Positions 1 through 5,129 of a DNA stretch of 5,129 nucleotides are shown one piece after another (position 1 is the first letter of the stretch; every line of letters begins with the position of its first letter). The translations under genes and the position numbers were made by a program. The notes beneath the pieces are model-generated. The model was not told the origin of the DNA. It made no database searches and was given only the letters and a program-made list of their open reading frames with translations. Source of the stretch: Flavobacterium sp. (GTDB lineage Bacteria > Bacteroidota > Bacteroidia > Flavobacteriales > Flavobacteriaceae); contig JASLGC010000040.1 in NCBI GenBank assembly GCA_030150335.1, forward strand, positions 1 through 5,129, written 5' to 3'.

Positions 1-446
1 ATATAAATAGAACCAGGTAATTCTTTATGTACGCGTTTTGCAACTTCGTAATATGAACGAGGGTCATCAGCCGCTACGTTAGCAGGACATACATAAACAG
101 TAGCTCCCATTGCACGTAACATATCGATTTTATCCGGAGATGATTTATCACTAACAGACAACACACATTTGTATCCCTTAATAGCACTTACCATTGCAAT
201 ACTAAATCCAGTGTTACCAGAAGTAGTTTCCACAATCGTATCTCCAGGTTTTAAAATCCCTTTCTTCTCAGCTGTTTCAATGATATGTAAAGCAATTCTA
301 TCTTTTGCAGAATGCCCTGCGTTAAAAGCCTCAACTTTTCCGTAGAAGTTACCTTCTAACTTAGCCGTTGCTTTTGGCAATTTTACTAAAGGTGTATTTC
401 CTACAAAAGACAATACATTATCATACGCTTGAATCTCTTCTTTCAT
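1..446 (-). CDS. PLP-dependent cysteine synthase / cystathionine beta-synthase family enzyme (C-terminus cut by window edge)
   Basis: I translated this from the minus strand: 148 codons from the ATG at 446-444, then the window ends. It is a fold-type-II pyridoxal-phosphate enzyme for sulfur amino acid metabolism, expected to be cytosolic. Visible signatures are GNTPLVKL (residues 16-23), the Schiff-base motif NAGHSAKDR (42-50, PLP lysine K48) and the phosphate/substrate loop TSGNTG (75-80). The stretch SSPDKIDMLRAMGA (102-115) resembles cystathionine beta-synthase more than CysK, so a CBS-like reaction (serine or O-acetylserine plus a thiol) is plausible. The missing C-terminal half, where a CBS regulatory domain could lie, prevents a firm choice. 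There is no N-terminal haem-binding extension as in animal CBS. The start is fixed because no in-frame ATG lies between 446 and an in-frame stop at 494-492. The start lies 80 bases past the oligopeptidase B stop on the same strand, with its own candidate -7 box. Confidence 0.9.
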   Translation of the reverse strand, partial: MKEEIQAYDNVLSFVGNTPLVKLPKATAKLEGNFYGKVEAFNAGHSAKDRIALHIIETAEKKGILKPGDTIVETTSGNTGFSIAMVSAIKGYKCVLSVSDKSSPDKIDMLRAMGATVYVCPANVAADDPRSYYEVAKRVHKELPGSIY

Positions 447-501
447 AATTTTATATTTTATATAGCCTTCACATTGCTGTACCGACTTCCTTTATACCTA
501 A

Positions 502-509
502 CAAATTTA
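502..509 (-). promoter_or_regulatory. Candidate -7 box of a Bacteroidota promoter for the PLP enzyme
   Basis: On the minus strand this reads TAAATTTG, an exact match to the Bacteroidota -7 consensus TAnnTTTG. Transcription from it would give a leader of roughly 50 bases before the ATG at 446. I found no convincing TTG-type -33 element at the usual 17-23 base spacing (about 527-535). The call therefore rests on the -7 box and its location alone. In AT-rich DNA such a match can occur by chance. Confidence 0.38.
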
Positions 510-511
510 CT

Positions 512-532
512 AAAAAATAGTACTAACTATTT
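512..532 (-). terminator. Weak terminator-like hairpin at the end of oligopeptidase B
   Basis: AAATAGT (515-521) and ACTATTT (526-532) form a perfect 7-bp inverted repeat with a 4-base loop. Read on the minus strand the stem runs into six consecutive T residues (517-512, three of them in the stem), the order expected of an intrinsic terminator. The stem has a single G-C pair, so it would be weak. The oligopeptidase B stop codon TAG (529-527) lies inside the upstream arm. It may only attenuate read-through into the downstream PLP enzyme. Confidence 0.3.
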
Positions 533-2590
533 CGTAATTCCTTCTAAATCGAACATAAAAGCAAACTCTTTTGCCACTTCTTTCAAAGCCTCAAACCTTC
601 CTGAAGCTCCTCCGTGTCCTGCATCCATATTTGTATCTAAAAACAACTGATTGTCATTTGTTTTCATTACTCTCAATTTAGCAATCCACTTCGCAGGTTC
701 CCAATACTGTACCTGAGAATCGTGTAATCCTGTAGATACATACATATTCGGATATGCTTGTTCCTTCACATTGTCAATCGGAGAATAAGACAACATATAG
801 TCGTAATACTCTTTTTCGTTCGGGTTACCCCACTCATCATACTCCCCTGTTGTCAAAGGAATACTGTCGTCTAACATAGTCGTTACCACATCCACAAAAG
901 GAACTTGTGCAATAACTCCATTATACAAATCAGGACGTTCATTTACAATAACTCCCATCAACATTCCTCCAGCAGAACCACCCTCTGCATACAAGTGCTC
1001 TTTAGAAGTATATCCTTCTTGAATCACGTGTTCAGAACAAGCGATAAAGTCGTTAAACGTGTTTTTCTTTTCCAACAATTTACCGTCTTCATACCAATCA
1101 CGCCCCATATCTTCACCACCGCGAATATGTGCAATAGCATACACAAATCCTCTGTCTAACAAACTCAAACGCGTAGTAGAAAAATAAGGCTCCATTGAGT
1201 AACCATACGAACCGTAGGCATATAATAAGAAAGGATTAGAACCGTCTTTCTTCATTCCCTTTTTGTAAACCATCGAAATAGGCACTTTCACTCCATCCTT
1301 TGCAGTAGCCCAAATACGCTCTTCTACATAGTCGTTCTTGTCAAAAGTTCCCAATACTTCTTGTTCCTTCTTCACTTCTTTCTCTTTGGTTCTCATATTG
1401 AAATCAATGATAGAAGCAGGCGTGTTTAACGATTGGTAACCATAACGCAAAATATCTGTATCAAAGTCGATATTCGTTGACGTATAAGCATTATATGTTT
1501 CACTTCCGAAAGGCAAGTAATACCCTTGTTCAGGGTTGTTCCACGGTAAAATACGCAAGTGAACAAGTCCGTTTGAACGTTCAGAAACGACTAAATAATC
1601 TTTAAAAATGTCGATATCCTCTAACAACACTTCCTCGCGATGAGGAATTACCTCAACCCAATTCTCCACTGTTGTTTGTCCTTCTGTACATTTCATCAAC
1701 TTGAAGTTGTCTGCATCATCTAAGTTAGTCGTTACATAGAAATGCTCTCCGTAGTGAGAAATATTGTACTCCAATCCGCGAATACGCTCTTGGAAAACGC
1801 GAAACTCTCCATCAGGATTATTAGACTCTAAAATGCGGTACTCACTTGTCAATGTGCTTTCAGAACCAATCACGATATATTTATGTGATTTCTCTTTACT
1901 TACGTAGGTATCAAAAGTTTCATCCTCTTCAAAGTACACCAATACATCTTGGTCAATCGAAGTACCTAATTTGTGTTTGTAAATCTTATCAGCTCTAAGC
2001 GTTACCTCATCTTTACGAGAGTAAAACAATGTTTTGTTATCCGCAGCCCAAGTAGAACTACCTGTTGTATTTGTAATTTCGATAGGCGATATTTCACCTG
2101 TCACTAAGTTCTTTACATATAATGTGTATTCTCTACGCGAAACCGTATCTACACCATAAGCAGCCCATTGGTTATCCTCAGAAACGTTCACTCCACGCAA
2201 ATGGAAATAAGCATGCCCTTCTGCCATTTGGTTACAGTCAAAAAGAATCTCCTCTGCTGCCTCCATACTGCCTTTTTTACGAGACATAATAGGATAGCAC
2301 TGCCCTTTTTCAAAGCGAGTTATGTAGTAATAACCATTGTAAAAGTAAGGAACCGAACTATCGTCTTCCTTCACTCTCGCTTTCATTTCTTCAAATAAAT
2401 CCTTTTGGAACTCCTGTGTGTGAGCGGTTTGCTCTTGGTAGTATGCATTCTCAGCATTTAAGTAGTCAATTACTTCTTGGTCTTCTCTATCATTCAACCA
2501 AAAGTAGTTGTCAATTCGTGTATGGTCATGTGCCGTAAGCTTATGCGGTTTTACCTTCGCTACTGGCGCTTGTATATCTATTTTCATCAT
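527..2590 (-). CDS. ptrB: Oligopeptidase B (S9A family serine peptidase)
   Basis: A complete 687-residue protein, nearly the length of E. coli PtrB (686). Oligopeptidase B cleaves short peptides after arginine or lysine in the cytosol; no signal peptide is visible. A seven-bladed propeller probably spans about residues 75-410, between the two parts of the alpha/beta-hydrolase domain. The catalytic triad is visible: S539 in GGSAGG (537-542), D624 in GLHDSQVQYWEPAKW (621-635) and H659 in MDAGHGGASGRF (655-666). All three lie exactly seven positions beyond Ser532, Asp617 and His652 of E. coli as I remember them. The P1-basic specificity segment LTTGEYDEWGNP (579-590) keeps E583 but has D585 where enterobacterial enzymes have a second Glu. 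The protein starts with two ATGs; the first (2590-2588) is used here, but the second is equally possible. A promoter lies just upstream, and the preceding S41 gene has its own terminator, so independent transcription is likely. Confidence 0.96.
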   Translation of the reverse strand: MMKIDIQAPVAKVKPHKLTAHDHTRIDNYFWLNDREDQEVIDYLNAENAYYQEQTAHTQEFQKDLFEEMKARVKEDDSSVPYFYNGYYYITRFEKGQCYPIMSRKKGSMEAAEEILFDCNQMAEGHAYFHLRGVNVSEDNQWAAYGVDTVSRREYTLYVKNLVTGEISPIEITNTTGSSTWAADNKTLFYSRKDEVTLRADKIYKHKLGTSIDQDVLVYFEEDETFDTYVSKEKSHKYIVIGSESTLTSEYRILESNNPDGEFRVFQERIRGLEYNISHYGEHFYVTTNLDDADNFKLMKCTEGQTTVENWVEVIPHREEVLLEDIDIFKDYLVVSERSNGLVHLRILPWNNPEQGYYLPFGSETYNAYTSTNIDFDTDILRYGYQSLNTPASIIDFNMRTKEKEVKKEQEVLGTFDKNDYVEERIWATAKDGVKVPISMVYKKGMKKDGSNPFLLYAYGSYGYSMEPYFSTTRLSLLDRGFVYAIAHIRGGEDMGRDWYEDGKLLEKKNTFNDFIACSEHVIQEGYTSKEHLYAEGGSAGGMLMGVIVNERPDLYNGVIAQVPFVDVVTTMLDDSIPLTTGEYDEWGNPNEKEYYDYMLSYSPIDNVKEQAYPNMYVSTGLHDSQVQYWEPAKWIAKLRVMKTNDNQLFLDTNMDAGHGGASGRFEALKEVAKEFAFMFDLEGITK

Positions 2591-2604
2591 ATTCTTTAAA
2601 AGTA

Positions 2605-2637
2605 CAAAAGTAAGGTTTTATAACTTGTAGGCATAAA
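2605..2637 (-). promoter_or_regulatory. Candidate promoter of oligopeptidase B
   Basis: On the minus strand TACTTTTG (2612-2605) matches the Bacteroidota -7 consensus TAnnTTTG. TTTATG (2637-2632) lies 19 bases upstream and is an imperfect match to the -33 TTTG/TTG element. The site falls between the S41 terminator and the oligopeptidase B ATG, where a promoter is expected. The implied 5' leader is very short, about 9-10 bases, leaving little room for a Shine-Dalgarno sequence. Short or weak-SD leaders are common in this phylum. Confidence 0.5.
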
Positions 2638-2661
2638 CTTTACACATTAAGATTAGGAGGT

Positions 2662-2691
2662 AAAAAAAGAGGTGATAAACCATCACCTCTT
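2662..2691 (-). terminator. Intrinsic terminator of the S41 peptidase gene
   Basis: AAGAGGTGAT (2667-2676) and ATCACCTCTT (2682-2691) form a perfect 10-bp inverted repeat with a 5-base loop. Read on the minus strand the stem is followed by a run of seven T residues (2668-2662, two of them paired in the stem). It begins 8 bases after the S41 stop codon. This is a textbook Rho-independent terminator and separates the S41 transcript from oligopeptidase B. In the plus direction the T-run is poor and there is no plus-strand gene to terminate. Confidence 0.88.
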
Positions 2692-2698
2692 ATATATT

Positions 2699-4378
2699 TT
2701 ACTCACTTTCAAGTAATCGTACAGCCAACTTTTCTGCTGTATAAATATCAAAATCTGTTGCCTTCATAGAAACTTTATGGTCAATTTTCAACCCATTTCT
2801 CTGCACATTATACTTTTCATCATCTGGATAATACGCACTATTTCCAGTAAAATCTATACGCGTTCCATCTAACAAGGGAACAACAATTCTATTCATAACT
2901 GCCCCAAATGTTTGCTCTCCAACAGTGATACAATTCGGTGCTTGCTGAATAGCCATTGCTATAAACTCAGCATTACTCCCTGTCGAACCATCTACTAAAA
3001 GTACTACTTTACCTTTGTAATAGTTTTTATTTTTCCCACCAACGACAAAAGGGTCTATGACCATATTCAAGGGAAACTCTTGATTCCATTCTCCATAACC
3101 TGGGCTATGCACACCAAGAATAGAAATGAACTTTTTCTTTTCTGGAAGCAAGTGTTTCGCAATATCATTAGGTCTAATATTTTGAGGGTAATTACGCAAG
3201 TCAATTATAATTCCCTTTGTGTCTTTATATTTTTCAAACGCTTTTTTCAATTCATCGCGAGTTATCATCCCTAATGAAATATATCCTATCTCTTTCTCCA
3301 AATTCCATTCTTGTTCCTTGTACAAACTCTTACTTTTATCTTTATCATACATAGAATTAAACTTGTATAGCGAAACTTCCTTCTTCTCTAAGCGTCCATC
3401 TTTTTTCTTTATTTCTACAGTAATTTTATCTTTTGAAGAAGCTAAAAACAAGTAACTTTCATAATATTTTTTCAAATAACTATCGTTGGACACACTTACA
3501 TAAGCCCCTACTTTTTCCTGTAAATACTTCTTAACTGACAAGCCTTCTATCGAGTAAATGATATCTCCTAACTCAATTCCTTCTTTAGATGTAATATCTG
3601 TATTCTGTAAAAAATACACAACGATAGAATCATTAACAACCTTCCCGTTAAAAGCCGGATAAAGCTTAAAATTATCTTTTAAATATTGACTGTCATCATA
3701 ATTACTATGTGAATCGTTTAAAGCAACAAATAGCTTTTCTTTCGTGTATTCGAATTCTTTTCCTTCTGTATTTTCAAAAAGAGGTACAAACGCTGCTAAC
3801 ACATCATCCCAAGGCGTATCTGTTAAATACAGATTGATGTTCCAATACTTCATCATATTCCAAAAAGAGCTCAAAAACAACGCTCTATGCCCTGCATTTG
3901 TATTCGTATATCCTTCTAACTTATTTTCATTTTGAAAGTCAATCATTTTATTAACCTTATGACGTTTTGCATAATGAAACTTTAGATTGGTATTATCTCT
4001 TAAATCGCGAAGTACTTGCTGCAAACTGTCGTTAAAACGAGGACTATCTATCCAATCGTACTTTGCATTTTCGGTAAATAGTTTAGCCTTTTCAAGACCA
4101 CCTTTCTTAATCGGATTTTTCTCTTCATTAAATTTATTAATCCACTCCAAAAAAAACACATTGAGCGCTTGTGGTGTTTCAATAGTTACTACTTGTTCAT
4201 AGGCTTTAAGAAATTCTTCATTCATATCAAATTTACCACTACTACCTACTGGGTGTTTATATTTAACCAAACCCCATATATGTATCAAATCTTCTATATT
4301 ATCATTCTTTGATATACTGCTCTGTCCGTAAAAAACAGTTGTAAACATCACAACAATTGTAAAAATTAATTTATTCAT
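2699..4378 (-). CDS. Exported S41-family peptidase (Bacteroidota type, tricorn-like active site)
   Basis: A complete 559-residue protein. Residues 1-18 look like a Sec signal peptide: MNK, a hydrophobic core, then cleavage near FYG/QS. The mature protein should be periplasmic or secreted. The N-terminal IWGLVKYKHP segment (34-43) is the WGF(L)KYYHP-type motif of a Bacteroidota S41 subfamily. NDSHS (221-225) carries the likely catalytic H224. A PDZ-like segment spans about 240-325, with GIELGDIIYSIEG (267-279). The peptidase core has a beta strand GIIIDLRNYP (389-398) and the nucleophile motif DGSTGSNAEF (463-472, S468), followed by GEQTFGA (487-493) and a C-terminal GLKIDHKV. The Ser-Lys-dyad lysine of Prc/CtpA is absent (A493). 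By family the role is cleavage of unfolded or C-terminal protein segments; the substrate is unknown. The start is the ATG at 4378, directly before the signal peptide. I found no clean promoter upstream. Its own terminator follows. The gene looks more AT-rich than oligopeptidase B. Confidence 0.9.
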   Translation of the reverse strand: MNKLIFTIVVMFTTVFYGQSSISKNDNIEDLIHIWGLVKYKHPVGSSGKFDMNEEFLKAYEQVVTIETPQALNVFFLEWINKFNEEKNPIKKGGLEKAKLFTENAKYDWIDSPRFNDSLQQVLRDLRDNTNLKFHYAKRHKVNKMIDFQNENKLEGYTNTNAGHRALFLSSFWNMMKYWNINLYLTDTPWDDVLAAFVPLFENTEGKEFEYTKEKLFVALNDSHSNYDDSQYLKDNFKLYPAFNGKVVNDSIVVYFLQNTDITSKEGIELGDIIYSIEGLSVKKYLQEKVGAYVSVSNDSYLKKYYESYLFLASSKDKITVEIKKKDGRLEKKEVSLYKFNSMYDKDKSKSLYKEQEWNLEKEIGYISLGMITRDELKKAFEKYKDTKGIIIDLRNYPQNIRPNDIAKHLLPEKKKFISILGVHSPGYGEWNQEFPLNMVIDPFVVGGKNKNYYKGKVVLLVDGSTGSNAEFIAMAIQQAPNCITVGEQTFGAVMNRIVVPLLDGTRIDFTGNSAYYPDDEKYNVQRNGLKIDHKVSMKATDFDIYTAEKLAVRLLESE

Positions 4379-4632
4379 TTCAATGGTTTAATAGTTAGTC
4401 TGTTAGATTTAACGACCTAATATTGACAAATCGTATTTAACCATAGAATATTTTTCATTTTATTTCACTTAAAAGGCGAGTGACAGTGCAGTGTAATTCT
4501 GGTTCAGTAAAAAACATATAGTAAGCATGATACATCATCTCTTTTCAAACACTTCTTTTTGGATGGCAAATCTCCTCTTAAATCTCTCTGTTTTTTACTA
4601 TGGAAAACAACTTATATGTAAAACCTTGTAAA

Positions 4633-4666
4633 CGCTTATAAAAAAAGGGATTTATAGCGCTTTTTT
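4633..4666 (+). terminator. Terminator-like hairpin plus T-run with no upstream plus-strand gene
   Basis: TATAAA (4637-4642) pairs with TTTATA (4651-4656) around the loop AAAAGGGA. After a one-base bulge (T4636) the stem continues with CGC (4633-4635) pairing with GCG (4657-4659). One base later come six T residues (4661-4666). The shape is that of a plus-strand intrinsic terminator, but there is no plus-strand gene before it in the window, nor a clear plus-strand promoter. It may end a short RNA or antisense transcript, or be a chance structure in AT-rich DNA. Confidence 0.3.
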
Positions 4667-4773
4667 ACTACTCCTATTTTGGGTGCTTTCACACTGCTCT
4701 TATAAGAATTATGGAAAAAATACGGTTGCATTTAAGCAACATTATATTTACACTATGGTAGCATATAACACAC

Positions 4774-4804
4774 GTCTTGTCTTGTCTTGTCTTGTCTTGT
4801 CTTG
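4774..4804 (+). repeat. Tandem pentanucleotide array, six copies of GTCTT
   Basis: Six uninterrupted, identical copies of GTCTT run from 4774 to 4803, followed by one more G. Perfect short tandem repeats of this length are rare in bacterial DNA and prone to slipped-strand copy-number change. A change of one unit is 5 bases, which would shift a reading frame or promoter spacing. The array lies inside an open frame of 93 codons that starts at ATG 4755 and ends at 5036 (117 codons if counted from GTG 4683), where it encodes LVLSCLVLSC. That frame has no recognisable homology and no ribosome binding site. Confidence 0.95.
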
Positions 4805-4836
4805 CTATAACTGTACAGCTATAATAGGACAAGACA
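4793..4836. repeat. 44-base imperfect palindrome overlapping the pentamer array
   Basis: The axis lies between 4814 and 4815 in the perfect core CTGTACAG (4811-4818). Pairing outwards, 18 of 22 positions are Watson-Crick: the core, TATA/TATA (4806-4809 with 4820-4823), one isolated pair, and a 9-bp outer arm (4793-4801 with 4828-4836). Two more positions would be G-U in plus-strand RNA, and two are A/C mismatches. The left outer arm is made of pentamer units; the right outer arm GACAAGAC (4828-4835) is their reverse complement. It could be a cruciform, an RNA hairpin or a large operator. Confidence 0.85.
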
Positions 4837-4877
4837 TACAGAAAAATCACAAAATAACTTATTGGTTAAACGACCTT

Positions 4878-4931
4878 CACAATAGAATTAAAATCAAAAC
4901 CATCTTTGCTTATAGGCAAAATTCTATTGTG
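4878..4931. repeat. Perfect 12-bp inverted repeat with 30-base loop
   Basis: CACAATAGAATT (4878-4889) and AATTCTATTGTG (4920-4931) are exact reverse complements separated by 30 bases. The loop contains a small inner hairpin, TTTGC (4905-4909) with GCAAA (4916-4920), whose last base is shared with the outer arm. Symmetry stops sharply at both ends. It is not followed by a T-run, so it does not look like an intrinsic terminator. It could be a structured leader, a protein-binding site or the remnant of a small mobile repeat; the sequence does not decide. Confidence 0.85.
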
Positions 4932-5030
4932 CTAAAACGCATTAAAAAAACTCGTGTTAAACCGATATTCTCCCTTGTAAATCCTCCTAAAAACCATTAC
5001 CTTTTATATTTTAAGTATTCTATAACATTT

Positions 5031-5062
5031 CTGTAGAACTTCAAAAGATTTTAATATTTTTG
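5031..5062 (+). promoter_or_regulatory. Candidate promoter of the YbaB/EbfC-type gene
   Basis: TATTTTTG (5055-5062) matches the Bacteroidota -7 consensus TAnnTTTG. CTG (5031-5033), one base off the -33 TTG, lies 21 bases upstream, within the usual spacing range. Initiation a few bases after 5062 would leave a leader of about 20 bases before the ATG at 5089. The -33 match is weak, so the call rests mostly on the -7 box and its position. Confidence 0.5.
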
Positions 5063-5088
5063 CTCAACAAAATTTAAATACATTAGAT

Positions 5089-5129
5089 ATGTTTGGAGAC
5101 TTAATGGGCATGATGGGTAAATTACAAGA
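5089..5129 (+). CDS. YbaB/EbfC-family nucleoid-associated protein (only the first 13 codons in the window)
   Basis: The ATG at 5089 opens a frame that reads MFGDLMGMMGKLQ up to the right edge. This methionine- and glycine-rich start is, as I remember it, typical of flavobacterial YbaB/EbfC proteins (MFGDMMGMMGKL...). These are small, roughly 100-residue homodimeric DNA-binding proteins that associate with the nucleoid. Nothing beyond the N-terminus can be seen, so the assignment rests on 13 residues plus a well-placed promoter-like box. No strong Shine-Dalgarno sequence precedes the start, only the AT-rich stretch usual for this phylum. The gene is divergent from the S41 peptidase and separated from it by the repeat-rich spacer. 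Confidence 0.65.
   Translation, partial: MFGDLMGMMGKLQ

Larger units (their letters stand above)
4379..5088. other. Divergent intergenic region rich in inverted and tandem repeats, no recognisable gene
   Basis: About 710 bases separate the divergent S41 and YbaB-type starts. No protein here resembles a family I know. Very short peptides (for example 13 codons from 4600 and 16 codons from 4711) have no supporting evidence. Its contents, left to right, are a 5-bp TCACT/AGTGA repeat (4465-4483), a terminator-like hairpin (4633-4666), a GTTGC/GCAAC hairpin (4725-4740), a GTCTT pentamer array, a 44-base palindrome, a 12-bp inverted repeat, and the promoter of the plus-strand gene. For the S41 gene the nearest promoter-like string on the minus strand is TACGATTTG (4435-4427), one base too long to fit TAnnTTTG, so its promoter remains unplaced. 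Confidence 0.7.

Noticed and set aside
429..650. Plus-strand frames lying antisense to the oligopeptidase B and S41 genes (for example 429-650, 905-1159, 2168-2398, 3080-3455, 3744-4202).
   Set aside because: They are shadows of strongly supported minus-strand genes and show no protein-family features of their own.
2651..2716. A plus-strand AGGAGGT at about 2655-2661 followed by a GTG-initiated frame of about 14 codons.
   Set aside because: It overlaps the S41 terminator and the 3' end of S41, encodes nothing recognisable, and strong Shine-Dalgarno use is not typical of Bacteroidota. The match is coincidental.
4472..4520. A tRNA-like string (GGTTCAGTA) in the spacer.
   Set aside because: No acceptor stem, anticodon arm or complete T-arm can be assembled around it.
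4774..4931. A CRISPR array or insertion-sequence ends, because of the tandem and inverted repeats.
   Set aside because: The tandem unit is only 5 bases with no spacers, there is no transposase or cas gene, and no flanking target-site duplication is visible.
4683..5036. A 117-codon plus-strand frame beginning with GTG, as an ordinary protein-coding gene.
   Set aside because: There is no recognisable domain, no ribosome binding site or promoter box at a suitable distance, composition is typical of translated AT-rich spacer, and it runs through three repeats. It is kept only as a low-probability finding because of the pentamer repeat.

Overview
The window looks like chromosomal DNA of a low-GC Bacteroidota species, most likely a member of the Flavobacteriaceae (Flavobacterium/Myroides-like). 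Four things point there: flavobacterial-type protein sequences in all four genes, promoter boxes of the Bacteroidota form TAnnTTTG, A-rich gene starts without strong Shine-Dalgarno sequences, and an S41 peptidase of a subfamily that I know mainly from Bacteroidota. The genus call is inference.

Layout. Three genes lie on the minus strand and one begins on the plus strand at the right edge. From right to left on the minus strand: a secreted S41-family peptidase (4378-2699) ends at a strong intrinsic terminator (2691-2662). Oligopeptidase B (2590-527) follows, with its own candidate promoter (2637-2605). Then comes a fold-type-II PLP enzyme of the cysteine synthase/cystathionine beta-synthase family (446 to the left edge, C-terminus missing), which has a candidate -7 box at 509-502. 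On the plus strand, the first 13 codons of a YbaB/EbfC-type nucleoid-associated protein start at 5089, behind a candidate promoter at 5031-5062.

The divergent spacer between the S41 peptidase and the YbaB-type gene (4379-5088, about 710 bases) holds no recognisable gene but contains several repeats. These are a terminator-like hairpin with no gene upstream of it (4633-4666), a small 5-bp hairpin (4725-4740), six exact tandem copies of the pentamer GTCTT (4774-4803), a 44-base imperfect palindrome whose left arm is made of the last pentamer units (4793-4836), and a perfect 12-bp inverted repeat around a 30-base loop (4878-4931).

The genes do not form an obvious pathway. Two are peptidases acting in different places (S41 exported, oligopeptidase B cytosolic), one belongs to sulfur amino acid metabolism, and one is a chromosome-associated housekeeping protein. 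Terminators and separate promoters suggest individually transcribed units rather than one operon. I see no defence system, CRISPR array, insertion sequence, tRNA or rRNA. The part most worth a second look is the repeat-rich spacer, especially the tandem pentamer fused to a palindrome. I cannot claim a new biological system from this sequence alone.
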